From Phragmites australis (lineage: Eukaryota > Streptophyta > Magnoliopsida > Poales > Poaceae): a stretch of DNA of 64,000 bases. The translations under genes and the position numbers were made by a program. The stretch lies in the NCBI RefSeq assembly GCF_958298935.1, contig NC_084924.1, forward strand, positions 9,920,001 through 9,984,000, read 5' to 3'. Below the pieces are notes generated by a model that saw nothing but the letters and a program-made list of their open reading frames with translations, made no database searches and had not been told where the DNA came from. This document shows, piece after piece, positions 33,457 to 46,130 of this stretch (its first letter is position 1; every line of letters begins with the position of its first letter).

Positions 33457-33780
33457 GAGTTTTTTATTATTACATTTTCTAACATTAATATTTAAATAAA
33501 TATACCTTTGATGGAAAAATTTACACGAATAGGCGACTATCGCTCTCCTTAGTATGCCATAGTGGCAAGTGTACCTCTTACTGCCCTCTCGGAGGGTGGT
33601 TAGGCTCCACACTTCCCTTATCGACCTTTGAGAGAGCGGTTAACACTCGTACCAAGCCCCCCTCCCCCCCCCCCCCCCCGAGTGCCCCCCTAACCGCGGT
33701 AAGTTTATGCCCTCTCAGAGGGCGGTAAGGGCCCTTGCCGCCCTCTCAGGGGGCATTTAGCCCAGTCTTATTATAAAAAT
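33457..33780. repeat. Left TIR and subterminal palindromes of MULE3
   Basis: Outer AT-rich TIR, then blocks such as GCCCTCTCGGAGGGTGGTTAGG, GAGAGAGCGGTTAAC and GCCCTCTCAGAGGGCGGTAAGG, each close to a palindrome. A 16-bp poly-C run (33664-33679) interrupts them. Confidence 0.75.
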
Positions 33781-34029
33781 AACAAAAATCTCAGAAGTTA
33801 TCTAAGATAAAAATAACAAAAATTCCATAAAATATTAAAGTGAAGATAGAATAAATACATGTAAGTGAAATAAAAAAAACCACACTAAACGTTAGATAGA
33901 ATGTGTACATGAGATGAGTACATGAAATTTGAATATTACTAATAGCATATAGGTTACATCTAAGATACATACACAACTTAGATAATAAATTAAAAATGAT
34001 ATAACCACCTTGAATTAAACAAGTACAAC

Positions 34030-34925
34030 ATTTAGTAGCATAAACTTTATGGATGAAATGGCCCTTGGACCTGTATGTGCCTTATCTCCCGTTCCATCCA
34101 ATGGTAATCGTATCCTGGGGATTTGGGTCTACGTGGTGCCAGTATATATGGAAAATAATCAAAGTTGGGATCTCAGTCATCTGCCCTATCATCAGAGAAT
34201 TCGCAACAACGTGGAGTTGTCTGAGGAGTAAGCACGAAGTCATCATCGTCGAAACCAACCCCTTTGATTGTGGCGGAAGTGGTAGAAGCACATCCTCTTG
34301 TGGTTGTTGTCGAACGGCCACCTCTTTCATGGTGGCTCGAACCACCGCCTCTTCACAACGATGTGAAGGTCTCGAATGACCACCTCTACGTCTCTAGTTA
34401 TGTCCAGGCAGGCACCCATCACCGAATAGTAGATGCAGCCAAAAAAGTTTTCGATGAGTTTGTTTAGCAACTATTCATCATGAGGGAATACCTAGTAATA
34501 AAAGGAGCATACAAAATATAAACGTGTCTTAGAAGTGCAACATAACAATTAACTAGGACATGTAATAACGATGAACGTACCTTATTGTGCTCATCGTACT
34601 ACTGAGGGTGCATAAATATCGTGTGTGCTCGCTTGCTAAAACACTTTGCTATGCCAGCTAGTTTGCACACCCTAATATATCTCTGACGGAACTCTAATAA
34701 GTGCGTCTTTAGGTCCATGGAGGTCACAGAGCTTATCGTTTACCGTCATTCCTCCATGGTGAAACAGAGACAACGGGTCATGGTCTGCCATTTCAACATC
34801 ACTTTGTTTAGGTCCTCCTCCTTGAACACATCATCACCTTTTGCCTGAGTATCGCTCATAGTCTGTAGGGCTATCATTGACAATTTGAATGTCCACGAGA
34901 AATGTCTGCTTGAGGAGGCAGCCAT
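34030..34925 (-). pseudogene. Unrecognised two-exon gene of MULE3
   Basis: ATG at 34925 opens MAASSSRHFSWTFKLSMI and continues KEEDLNKVMLKWQTMTRC and SMDLKTHLLEFRQRYIRVC. Two stops lie near 34745. Exon 1 ends at 34581 (AATAAG|GTACG) and exon 2 starts at 34491 (TACTAG|GTATTC). Exon 2 encodes VFPHDE, a stop, then LLNKLIENFFGCIYYSVMG and RDVEVVIRDLHIVVKRRWF, after which frames break. A mostly helical composition is suggested. The clean splice sites and continuity across the intron argue for a real ancestral gene. I do not recognise the family and assign no function. MULE1 and MULE2 carry the GRF-like gene in the corresponding place. Confidence 0.5.
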
Positions 34926-35529
34926 GGTTTGGTACTAGGTATCAGATGATAGTGGTGTTTCAGAAAATTGCGATATCATGACCTTTTCATTGCCTCGACC
35001 TTGCCTTTTATAAGCAGGGATCGATGGTGTATGCACCAAGCGTATGTATGTAATTTAGAGATAGTGCATGCATTGGATACCTTCACACAGTGAGCGGTCA
35101 CTAGACTATGAGTAGTCGGCAACGTGCGGTCACATCGGTCTAAAAAGGTGATTGCGAGAAGTTTCGTTAGTCTGAAAAGTTGACAGCAATGGGTTGCATC
35201 TCCCTAATAAGGTGGCAGCGAGAGGTGACTTCACTCTGAGAAGCTGGTAGACTAATGTCACATGGGATTAAGAAATGCATTAATGACATGGTAAGTAGTA
35301 ATGTCTGAGTTATAATACATAGAAAGCAGATGTGCGGTCACATCGCTGTGGTCGCATCGCTCATAAAAGATGATTTCTTTAATCTAAAAAGGCACTAGCG
35401 TGTGGTTACATGTAGTACATAGGAAGTAGATACGTCTAAATATATAAGACTAGTTTGTGAATCGAACATGCATCATGAAACAAACATCTAAGTTACGAAA
35501 GCAAAGATAAAATCCTACTACTGCCTCCC
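34926..35529. other. MULE3 spacer with degenerate repeats
   Basis: It lies between the PMD gene and the unrecognised gene. Loose repeats such as TGCGGTCACATCG and AAAAGGTGATTGCGAGAAG recur at irregular spacing. No ORF is supported. Confidence 0.45.
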
Positions 35530-38500
35530 TGCTATCATCGACTATTCCCACCATCATGGTCTCGTCGCCATTGCCGCTGGTTCGCCCTCACGTGGCCTTT
35601 AGAGTAGGTTAGGTTGTCCAGTGGAACAATCTGCCTGGTTGGCCTCGTAGCAATCAAGGGAGTTGAGGCCTCCTCCTGGGTCTGCTGTGTCGGTAGTGGA
35701 GCAGTGGGCAATTGGGACCATGTGACGACGTCGTAGTCCGGTGTGCCCTCAAAGAAATCCCTCACGAGGTCGAACGGGGGGTCCGACCCAGGCTCATCCT
35801 CTTAACTCAGGTAAGACAACTGCGATGGTGCCGCTGTCGTCCATACATAATCACTAGAGGGGCATGTGAACGAATGAATGTATTAGATATGGTAAATGTG
35901 GAAATGAATGTATTAGTAAAAATATAATGTTGTACATGTATGGTATGCAAGGGCAGCTATAGACGACCAAGACTAAGTGCCGAAGTAGGGTGTGAACGGT
36001 GGAGGTGCAGATGAAGACGTTCCGACTTCATCACCGTAGAAACCTGTAGAAGGATGATTACATTAGATATACTACTGAATATATTAAATACAGCAATATA
36101 TTGGCACCTATTACATGAGAGACCTGCGAACGATGAAGGTGTCGGTGTTGACAACGGTGTAGGTGTCAACGCAGATAAGTGTGTAGGTGTACCTAATATA
36201 ATTTGTGAAATTAATTCATCAATAACAAAATGATATCGCTAAATGTCGTATGTATGAAAAATGCATACATATTGTTACCGGCCCTAGAGGCCATGGTCGA
36301 GGTGGCGGTGTGGATGCCGGTCTCAGTGGAGGTCGTTGCACATCATACCTCCTGGACGACTCTGCGTGGAGCCCACAGAACCTGGAAGGAGCACCGGCAA
36401 CGTCTGCGGTGGATCGGCATGAGGTAAGCTTCAGGGCCTGAGCGGTCTTGTCAAAAACCTGCTTCAAAAACCCACTACATCCACTGCACTAAGTTGAATC
36501 CCTTGCATGAGGCGTCCTATGGCTCCAGCCGCATCCCTATGGATATCGTATATGATATTGTTCTATTGAAACAAACATGAAATGTGAATTTCAGTTCATA
36601 GCGGTACATATGGGATTATATGATGATAAAAAGATACAGTAAGTAAACATACCGCTAATGCAGCGTTCTTGTCCCAACGGCCGGGTATGCCTCCGTAGTC
36701 AAAGTGACGTGTGGCCGGATATTACCTAGGGTGTAGGTGACCCATGTACGTGTACGCGGGATATACCATCGTAGGTACTCCTCAAAGCTCGGGTTAGCGA
36801 AAGGACGAGGCTTCTCGATGACATCCTCAATGGCATGGGTCCACACCGAGAAGTATGGTGCCAAGCGATCTGCCCATAGGTTGTCACCCGGTTAGCCCTT
36901 ATGTGTATACCTGCAAGTCAACCATGTTAGATAGACTAAAAATGAGATTAAGCATGCTATGGATTATGTATTTGATTTTAGTTACGTGTGAACGTGGGGT
37001 GGAATCGTGTGAACGTTGATAACAGGGAATGCTTGGAAGCGTCTGAACTGCCTCATCACGCGGTGGGGTGAGTACTCCTTGATGTAGATGTCGAAGACAA
37101 GCGGCTTCTTTGTAATCCTGTAGTCCTTATCGCGGCTGCTGTCGGAGGGTGAACTCCTCAAGCGGGGATCCGGAGGGACCCCCTTTGAGATTCGGTCGAG
37201 GGGATGATTCTGAATCTGCTTCGTAGGTGAAATAAATGGGAGTAAATGAGATGCGGGTGGAGGTGGAATGATCGGATGCAGGAAGGAGTAAATGCTCAGG
37301 GGATTTTTAGACAGGTTCGGGCTGCACTAAGCGTAACACCATACTCCTGTGTGTATGCTATAAATGCTCTGAGAATGTCTCTCGGAGGATCTACTGTGTT
37401 ACAAGAATATTTGTCTAAGTCTAGAGCTTCGTGCTTCTTGTTCTTCGAGACTCGTCGATGTGTTCTGTGCTTCGGTGTTGTCTTGATCTGTCTTTTTCCG
37501 GGGAGCCCGTCCCGCTTATATATCCGCCGGGCGGTAGCGTGCCCAGAAAGGATGGCGCGAGTTCGAAGGTGCCATAAATGGAAAGCAACCATCATGGGCT
37601 ACTGCGCGAGGTGACGGGGAGGGGTGAAAACGCGCCCCTGTCCGGTCTTGTCCGTCATCATGCCACTTTTCAACGGGCGTCACGGGGAGGGCCCACCAGG
37701 CAGCCACCGAGCAGCCCCGTGTGCCCGCCCGGTCAGAGCAGGCCTGACACAGCAGGGCAACATGCGGTGTGCCTCGAGCTCTGCGACGTTATCCCGAGGC
37801 ACGCCGGATAACGTGCGATGGGACCCGTGCATTAAATGTCCCCACGCCTCCCTGCCAGGCCGTGGCAGGGACTGACAGCAGGAGTGGGGGGAGTGGTTGG
37901 AAGTGACAGGCCACGCGCCCTCTTTAAATGCAACATCAGGCCTCTCATCAGTTGACACCTCACCGCTGGGCCTCTGTGGGGACCACCGGCGAAGGACTTC
38001 TCAGACCCTTGGGGAACTGAGTGCTCAGGGGCTATTGTTCGCAGCCCCGAGCACTCTCTCCCGGATATGCCCTCTCTTGGTCCTCGGGAAACCGAGTGCT
38101 CGGGGGCCACTGTTCACTGCCCCGAGCACTCTCTCCCGGAACTGACTTCCCTTGGGTCCTCGGGGGACTCGGGTGCTCGGGGGACACTGTTAGCATCCCC
38201 GAGCACTCTCTCCCGGAACTTGGCTTTTCTTGTCGTCGGGGGACTTGGGTGCTCGGGGACCACTATGCATAGCCCCGGGCACCCTCTTCCTGGTACTTGG
38301 TCTTCTCGGGTCATCGGAGAACTCGGGTACTCGGGGACCACTGTTCATAGCCCCGAGCACCCTCTCCCAGAACTTGGTCTTCTCGGATCTCGGGGAGATA
38401 ACCCCCGAGGGAGGGCGCCATGTGGCACTCTGCTGTTCTGGCCTCGGGACTCGGGGACCCCTGGTTCTCATCTCACCGATAGCTGCACAACGGAGATAGA

Positions 38501-38650
38501 TCAAAAAACGTACGGTCTTGTATCATCAAGTAGTTGTAGGGGGTCCAGACCACACCCTGTAGACGCAGACGGTGAACTACGACATAAAAAGCTCGAAATA
38601 GAATTGCCTCGCATTTGCCTTAGGGTTCTCTGTCGCTCGGGCCTCCAGCA
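35530..38650 (-). pseudogene. PMD gene of MULE3, interrupted by a solo LTR
   Basis: Exons inferred on the minus strand: about 38620-38487 joined across the solo LTR to 37139-36986, then 36910-36653, 36562-36279, 36192-36124, 36043 to about 35950, and about 35860-35532. The first shows VVWTPYNYLMIQDRTFFDL before the insertion and LVFDIYIKEYSPHRVMRQF after it. Then come FEEYLRWYIPRTRTW, KTAQALKLTSCRSTADVAGA and the C-terminal YSKGHVRANQRQWRRDHDGG. Most donor and acceptor sites match those of the MULE1 copy, which supports the model. Stops and one lost acceptor (near 35862) show decay. The N-terminal half of the PMD domain is not evident. Confidence 0.75.
37140..38481 (-). mobile_element. Solo LTR of a Tat-type gypsy element, TSD GCTGC
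   Basis: It starts TGTCGGAGGGTGAACTCC and ends CACCGATA (expected CACCGACA). Both termini and much of the interior resemble the Tat LTRs at 46655-48145. GCTGC flanks both sides (37135-37139 and 38482-38486). There is no internal region, so it is a solo LTR from recombination between LTRs. A minus-strand TATA (TATATAAG, 37523-37516) is present. About five imperfect 75-76-bp repeats with CCCCGAGCACTCTCTCCCGG lie at 37985-38400; unlike the Tat element they lack CACGTG. It splits a PMD exon. Confidence 0.9.
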
Positions 38651-39059
38651 AACGACATGATGGTAGGAGTTTAAATGCTGCCAACTTGTACCATTTGGAA
38701 TATTAACTGAATGTAGGACATGCAAAAATAAATAATCAGGAACATACGTAGATAACTTGTGACATACCGGTGCTTCCAACAATCGTTGATCATAAGTAAC
38801 TCACTGGGTCCGCGTGATCAGAAAACTCCTAACTCTGTCTTCAGTATCTGATCTTTCATAAAGTAGCGTAAAACATATTGTCGGGGTAGCATATTGGACT
38901 CTTCATATGCAGCTATGACGTGTGTATACGGCATGTATATCAATTGTGGCTTCTGGTATGTACAGATGCATGTTTTATTCCTAAGCGTGCACTCTTGCAC
39001 ATGGTGCTCACGTCTACCACCCCTATGAACTTTATCCTGGCACATGACACTAAATATGT
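38651..39059. other. MULE3 interior upstream of the PMD exons
   Basis: It probably holds decayed 5' exons or promoter of the PMD gene. A minus-strand frame at 38818-39066 is open but matches nothing I recognise. Confidence 0.35.
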
Positions 39060-39244
39060 GCTCCATAGTTTCTTCCTAATTTACCCTCTGAGCGAGTGGT
39101 AAGAGGTACCCGTATCACCGTGGCATGCTAACTGCCCTCTAAAAGCCTTTTTAAGGGCGATATGTGTCTTTTTTAACCAATCTTTTCATCGGTGGTCTAT
39201 TTATTTAAATATTAACGTTAGAAAATGTAAAAATAAAAAAACTC
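39060..39244. repeat. Right TIR of MULE3
   Basis: The inverse of the left end. Reading inward on the minus strand it passes ATATTTAAATAAATAGACC, then TTAGAGGGCAGTTAGCATGCC and GGTACCTCTTACC, the last two matching 33555-33600 on the left. Confidence 0.8.
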
Positions 39245-42200
39245 GGTGAAGTGTAGGTGTTCGAACGAAGAAAACGGGACGAATCAGCCCACACTCAAAG
39301 GTAAACGAGAAGATTTGGCTCACATGGAGATGTGTGCGAGAGTGGGTTTAGATCGCCTTATGCAGCCTGTAACATTGCCGGCCGTCAGGGGCCGAGCGGT
39401 GCAGGATGCATGCAAGATGTTGGAGCACGCTCTTTTGACTTGCCACAGTGTGGATCGGGCCATTGACTCTTTTTAAAAAAACTAACGGCCCATTGATTTC
39501 GGCCTATTTGTTTGTATTTTTTTATTTTTCTAAAAAGCATGTTTTTAGTTTGTTTAAAAAACTACTTTTATCTTCTACAATAAATTTTTAGTTTTTCATC
39601 ACATAACTTTTCAGAAAAATATCCCTCAGTGAATTTTTTAGCTTTACTTTATTTTTAGGAAACAAACTTCTAACTTTTTAGAAATCATACCTTCATAACC
39701 TCATTTATTCTGACTTTTAATTTCTGATAGTAGTAAAAACAAAACCAAAAACAGAAGTCAAACATAACCTAAACCAAGATCGCGTGTTCTCGCGGGGAAT
39801 CTATCCGCTACAACGTAGCTTTTCGCGAACGCTCTTCCTAAAGGCCCTCGGCTACTAATTTTTCCAGGATACTAGAATCTGCATGCTCGCCCCGAAGGGC
39901 ACTCCGGCACTGGCAAATGCCAAGACGGATACCATCCCATCACCACCGGATTAAAATGTTAATCTTCCTAGAAGCTAGGGATTCTTACTACTTACCCAGT
40001 AGAAAAGTCTGAACAAAACCGGTGTATATTAGCCGCTCTTCGGTGCTCGCTTGCCCCAACCGCGCACCCACTCATCAGTGCACGGCACAGTTCTTATTCC
40101 ACACTGCACCGGCGTCCGGCGATCCATCGCTCTCCGAAGGAAAGGCAGCCAACGTCGCCTCGCCTCCATGCAAGGTGCTGCTGCCTTGCATGGATGGAGA
40201 ACCAGGACCATATGGCTCAGCTCCAACTTGCCGCAGGTTGATTTCGCTTTTTCACTCGCACCTCCTTCACCACATAACCCGACGATCCTATCTGCTTACA
40301 GGGCCGCGCGGAATATAAGGCGCTCCCTGGTTTTGTGGCCACATGGTAGATTGTTTGTTGCAATGACGTGCATGTCCAATAGTAAGCACGATGCCCAATC
40401 GGTTAGAACATGTTCTGAAAGAAAGATGCACAAGCAACTATCTTCTTCACGGCGGTCTAAATCATGGAGAGCTTAACAAAATCCATGACAACTTGGACTA
40501 ATCGAACCCATCACCAATCCATGCATAGGATTCAGTTCAGGCAAAATGAGCGCCCATAAGCAGGACAATAATTAGGCATGTGGGTGAAGACGCTTTTCGT
40601 GGCCTTTGGGCACACAGCTCACTACTCATCAGAGAGCCTTTAGGCGATACCAAGAATCCATTGCGCCACTAGCTGTCGGTCTCACGTCTTACATTCGCAA
40701 CTGCAGCGTCCATTTCATAAGCATGTAATTAAGTGGATGGAGGAACCTGCTTTTTATAGGCGGCAAAGAAATTGACGAACGATGCGAGGTGTTGGCCAAT
40801 ATGTGTGTTTCCCACGGCCGGTGTTTAACGTGAGCCATGCAATGTCGTGGGAGCGCAATAGTTTTATGTCCCGCTGAAAGGGTGAAGGGGGAGCAAAGGT
40901 GAAAGGGAGAATGTTTGCAGCGGCGGATGAAGATAAGATCGCATCTCGAGAGGAAATAGAAGACGGCGAGTGTGTGCGCCGAACCTGCAAAGACATTGAC
41001 ATCAGTCCAATTGTTTTTTTCCCGCAAAAAAGAATCAGTAGCTAGATTTATTTTTCTGAACATTTTGATTGATTTAGTACTTTTATTTTCAGGTTGGATT
41101 TTGGTTTTCGGCACAAAACTATTCTTTTAAATAGACACTCAAATTCATATAAAAATATTCAAACTTAGGTGATCTAACGTACATCTACATCCTCAATCAA
41201 CTGAACTTAGTTCAGTTCTGAAAAGCCAAAAACCTGAAATTCCGATAAAACCTTTGCAAAAATATGAATGCATTCTCAAAATTTAGCGGGTGATTTTACC
41301 GGATATTACAAGTTGATGCGAGTTTAGTTATGTTGTGTGCATCTCACAATACATAGGCCGGAAGTTTTCTTCCATTCTGTTAAAAACATATACAGTTTTA
41401 ATACTTTAAGAGATTAGTTTTATTTGGCAAACTTCACCTCCTAGCTCCATGTTAAATCTGATATTTGTATTTTAAAATAAAATGATTTAAACCTCTATTT
41501 ATATTTTAAAATAAAAATAAGATGACTCGCACAAATATACCCTAGCTTTGGGACCTCAAATTTTTAGAGTTAAAGATACACAGCTTCAAAAATTCTTAAA
41601 GCTAGAACTCCGCACTACCTTGTTTAGTGGTAAACCGCACTTTTTCATATTCCAGTATTTAGTTCTACTTGCAATTATAAGATGCAGACAGTTTAGTAAT
41701 GGTAGAACTAAAGTGACTTTTTGCCTAGAGGAAAAGTATTGGGTTCTTCTTTTCCACGTCGTCATGCACAACGCTCGCATTAGCATAGAAAACTATCAGT
41801 AGCTTTTGTTAATACGTGGGCTGGCCTTTTCCTTGGCTTTATTAAACTCTTGTTAATACGTACGCACCAATAGGAGTTGGTTCTTTAAAATACCCAACGT
41901 CACTCTCCTGTGTATAATAGATACTTGCCAATACGGGTAGGTCAACATGACAACATTGATCATCATGAATCCAGCATCTCATGATGCTTTTCTTTTTGCA
42001 TTGCGTTGGGGAAATTCTCTTCCTAAATGAACCCATAAGAGGTGTACGTACCTTAATTCCTACGCAATTGTGGCCATTCGCCACGCATCCCTTTCGGTCA
42101 CATGCTTAACTATGCAGTTGACTTTGGGAAGAACATTTGCATGCCTATGATGTTTCTCTTCTGCTGCTGCTTTTTCTTCTTCGCATCATGTTTATGTTTA

Positions 42201-42495
42201 TATTGTAGGCTACCCTTATAGTAAAAAGGAGACAAAGGGGACCCGGTCGGGGAAAGAAACATCTTGTAGGCTATCCATAGTCAAACTAATGTGTCTACAA
42301 CCATAGGTGAAGGAACCGAACTGCTCCACTGAGTGGATCTGATCGTAGTGTCATGCATGGAGACTAAAGTTTGACCTTATGAGTGATGAGATGGCTTGCA
42401 CTTTTGGACAGAGAAACTAAATTATTTGAGCACTAAGCCAGGGAATTTAACCTATGGTCAGCTGATAGGAGTACTTGTCTTCGGAGTTTGGACCA
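39245..42495. other. Low-repeat intergenic DNA, no gene supported
   Basis: This is the longest stretch without a clear transposon. 39480-39780 is AT-rich. 40020-40480 is less AT-rich and has overlapping open frames on both strands (for example MQGAAALHGWRTRTIW from about 40168), but no recognisable domain, and I could not decide between frames. 40690-41110 has chance frames. The remainder is AT-rich. It may be original chromosomal sequence and might include a decayed gene exon near 40.1 kb. Confidence 0.4.
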
Positions 42496-44330
42496 CACTA
42501 CGTAACAAACCAACATAGCAGATATCATATTAGTAATGGCCGCTTAGAAACCGTCACTAATGTTCTATTAGTGATAGGTTCAATAATGATCCATCACTAA
42601 TATCATTCTGAACTAGGATCCAATTAAGACCCATCACTGATGATATATCATTAGTTACGGGAGAGAAAATCACCCATCCCTAAAGACCGTGGTGACAGCT
42701 CACATGAAAACACGTCACTGATGATAGTCATTAGTGACAAGTAGAGATGACACATATCATAAAAGATAACCTCTGGGTCACCTGAGCCCGTCATTAGTGA
42801 TGAGTGACAACTATGACTCGTCACTCATGTGAAAATCATTAATGATGGATAATAGTTATCACCTGTCACTAATGATTAATTATAATTTTGAGCACTTTAT
42901 GAGATTTCGATCAATTATTAATGATAAATGACAACTATGACCCATCACTAATATGAAAGTTATTAATGACGAGTAATACCATCATTAATAATTGGTGAGA
43001 ATCTTGAGCACTTTAAGAGATTTTGATCGGTTATTAGTGACGGGTGACAACTAACCCATCACTAATGTGAAAGTCATAAGTGGCGGACCATGGTTGTCCC
43101 CCGTCACTAATGACTGAGTGCTCATAGAAGTGCTCGAGATTAAGTCATTAGTGACGGGTGATAGCTACAACCAGTCGCTGATGATTAACTGTAGCTCATT
43201 TTGATCATTCATAATTTTTTATAAGAGGTTGGATGAAGATAAACTTTATATAAAAATTATATCCATTGATGGGATCTACAACTTTGTAGTTGATCATATT
43301 TTTATTTTAAGCTATATAGATATACAAATAAATGTCTAAACTGTTGAATAAAAACACACACTTTACAAATTAACTTCCTGGATCTAGCGTGAAACTAGTA
43401 TGAATGCTTGAAAAAGCCTCATATGGACACAAAATTAAAAACTATAAATTCAAATATTTTTATCATGAGTTTAGTAACTCGGATTGATAAAACATCTGCG
43501 CATCACTAATTTTCATATGTAACACTATGCCTCAAAAAATTTCAGGCAAATTAGAAAAGGTCAAGCGTCGACAAAAATTTTAGAGGTCCTGTCGAGAGTC
43601 TTTCGAGCCTTTTTTGGATCAAGAAAAGTATATATCTAAATACGTGTATTTTTTGAATGCGTCTTCTCGTTAGCTTCGAAAGTAGAGGTCAAACATCGAA
43701 ATCAAACTCCGCATGCAAAAGTTATGGCTATTTTATACAGATTGGATTTAAAAAATTTCATACGAAGTCGAATAGAGACCAACTTGATATGAATATTGTA
43801 GAAGTAGATTAGATCTATAATTTTATAGTTGATAATATTTTAACTTGAGATCATTTAAAGATCGGAATAATCATAACAAAGTTTCAGAAAACAAAGATAA
43901 AAAGAAAAACATATCCTATTGTCATCACTAGTATCTCTGTGGTGACATGGTAAGAACGGATCGTACGAGCTGAGACGTCCCGTGTTCGCATACCACAAAC
44001 CGCACATGTACGTATGTATTTTGCGTGACTTGTGACTGGTTGGGTACGTGGTCAGATGATTAGCTTGTGATTGGTTTGATGTAAAAAAATTCAGGCCAAA
44101 AATGTTTTCCTTTTTTACTTTTTAAAATACATATCAGTGACGGGTCTGAATTGATTTGTCACTAATGTATAGTTACTGGTAATGGTTCCGAATCCAAACC
44201 TGTTACTGGTGTATAATTATTAGTAAACTGATATATATTATTAATGATGAATCTAAACCTATTACTAATATATTCATGTTAGCGATGTATTGACACGAAT
44301 TTTACAGTCATTATCACCTATCACTAGTAA
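42496..44330. mobile_element. Degraded CACTA element with CATTAGTGACGGGTGA repeats
   Basis: The left end reads CACTACGTAACAAACCAAC at 42496. It is followed by about a dozen direct and inverted copies of ATTAGTGACGGGTGACAACTA-like subterminal repeats to 43200, and fewer, decayed copies at 44130-44330. The inverse of the left terminus is not found on the right, so that end is eroded or lost and no target duplication can be shown. There is no coding capacity. Confidence 0.7.
43938..44005 (+). other. tRNA-like module inside second CACTA element
   Basis: GTGGTGACATGGTAAGAAC, then about 25 bp, then GTGTTCGCATACCAC, followed by AAACCGCAC. The last part resembles a B box and matches the minus-strand block at 1421-1450 in the first CACTA element (shared TTC..A.TACCAC..A.CGCAC). 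It is not a foldable tRNA gene by eye. Confidence 0.4.
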
Positions 44331-45114
44331 TATTAACATAATGCCATCAGCTTGATCGGTGCCCCAGGAGTGGGGGGCCGTTGTATATCACTAACCTACG
44401 ACACCAAATAACTTTGTTCGTTCATAGTGGATTCTTTGATCTTGGCACTGATAATGTCCATACCAACTCAGTTTCAATCACAAACGTTTTACGAACAGCA
44501 ATCTATAATTTAACATTAGGTATCATTTGCAACACACACACAAAGCGTCTCGTGGCACAGGCATTGCGACAATCGTAGTACATACATGTCTCATCGAGGA
44601 CGAACAAAATCTTCTCGGTACGATGAGCATCGGTTCACACAACACAATAGGAGCCCATACAAATCTCCGCGTACGATTCGAACACGTCTAACTATATTCC
44701 TATTCCTTTTTTTCTTTTTCCTTTCGCTTTTTCCATGTACCGATTGATTGGACCTTCAAGGAGAAGAAGAACGATGCGCGATCATCAGTTATCAGTAATG
44801 ATTTTTTTTTAAATAATGAAAAAGAGTCTCTAACCTCTACACTATGAAGTGCACATGATCTGATTTATTATTACATCATTATTTTCAGAATCTGCCAAAA
44901 TAACTCAAACTACATAACAAAAGAAAATTCATTCCCCAACATAGTCTGTAATTAGATCGTCACCTATTCTTTTTGAATAACTCTGAAGCGACAATCTCCA
45001 ATTTTTGGCATACCTTTCACGCATGTTCTCTTCCTTCCTCTTTTTTAACAGACTTCAATGATGAAGCTAGTATGTTCATCTGAAAAGAACCTGCAAGAAA
45101 AAAGTGGTTGTCTT
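44331..45114. other. Unassigned DNA between CACTA and copia elements
   Basis: AT-rich with no supported gene. The last five bases before the copia LTR are GTCTT (45110-45114) and should be one copy of its target duplication; the other lies beyond the right edge. Confidence 0.4.
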
Positions 45115-46130
45115 TGTTGGAAAAATAGCACTTTCAGATTTAATTTAATTAAATTTCAGATATAATGTTAACAAGAACATAGGTAGATAATCAATATCGA
45201 CTAGGTTTTGACTAGCTCTAATGAGGCTCAACTAGATTTGACTATCACTCGAGTAGAACTCAGCTAGTTCAGACGAGCCTCGACTAGATACTCGAGTAGG
45301 ATTTCAACTAGCCGCAAAGAGGCTCGACTAGATACTCAAGCAGAATTGCAACTAGGTATCTAATACAGATTGTAATATACGTACCCGATAGCAACGTGAA
45401 ATGCAGAAGACCCCTATGATGTTGAAGCAGTAGCCGATGACGAAGATGATGAAGTAGTCGAAATATATCGCGATGATATAGAGGAAGCAGATCGTGAGCA
45501 GATACAATGAGCGCTTCCCAAAAACCTTATTTGTCCTCTCCCGATGCAGGATCTCAAAATTGATAGGTTCCGGAGACCTACTCTCACGTTCGTCGGTGTA
45601 CGCCGGCGCAGCGGGATGGAGTAGACTACGTTCGATGGCATATCAAAGAGAAATTGGCAAAACCTTAATTATGTATATTCCTTTGTGGCGGCGGTTGACA
45701 GATATATATATAGAGGAAGGATTGCGTGGTTGAGGCGCATCATGATCGGACTTTGTTACGCGCCACGACCTGACTCTTAACCGACACGATTTTCATATAC
45801 TTATCCGTTTGCCCACGCAACAAAAAGAATAAAATTATAAAAGAAATCTGCACCTGCGTAAGCAATTGGATTCGATTTCGATGGACCATTCACGAAGATG
45901 ATGCATGCCCTCCGCCCCAGCCCTGGCCACGACCCGGTCCGGCGAGGCGAGGTGAGCGAGCACGCGTGTGTATTCTCCTAGTGCTCTCATCCTCACATGC
46001 TAAGTGGATGGATGAGAGAAACCCTTTTAAGTTATGACTAAAATATACACACCCATCTCCATATGATTGGGTCTTTGAGATTTATTTAGAATTACAAAAA
46101 TATAATGGGACAAGATCATATGTTCTAACA
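45115..46130 (-). repeat. 3' LTR (1016 bp) of the copia element
   Basis: The minus strand starts TGTTAGAACATATGATC directly after TGCAGGGGAT (polypurine tract, 46131-46140) and ends CCAACA at 45115. A minus-strand TATA stretch (TATATATATA near 45703-45712) marks the promoter. At 45185-45365 short direct repeats with CTCGACTAGATACTCGAG occur. A serine-rich frame (45414-45641) is probably chance. Confidence 0.75.

Larger units (their letters stand above)
33457..39244 (-). mobile_element. MULE3 with PMD gene, 10-bp TSD GGTGAAGTRT
   Basis: The left end GAGTTTTTTATTATTACATT and the inverse of the right end, GAGTTTTTTTATTTTTACATT, open TIRs of about 170 bp or more. The TIRs share TTCTAAC.TTAATATTTAAATAAATA. 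Flanks are GGTGAAGTAT (33447-33456) and GGTGAAGTGT (39245-39254). The element is 5788 bp, of which 1347 bp is a later solo LTR with its duplication. Inside, on the minus strand, are a PMD gene and a second gene of unknown type. No transposase is seen, so it is non-autonomous now. Confidence 0.85.

Noticed and set aside
40022..40476. Overlapping open frames that might be a host gene exon
   Set aside because: Frames are open on both strands, no domain or clear splice partner is visible, and no promoter could be assigned.
45414..45641. Serine-rich 75-codon minus-strand frame
   Set aside because: It lies in the transcribed part of the copia LTR just after the TATA box; low complexity and no conserved motif.
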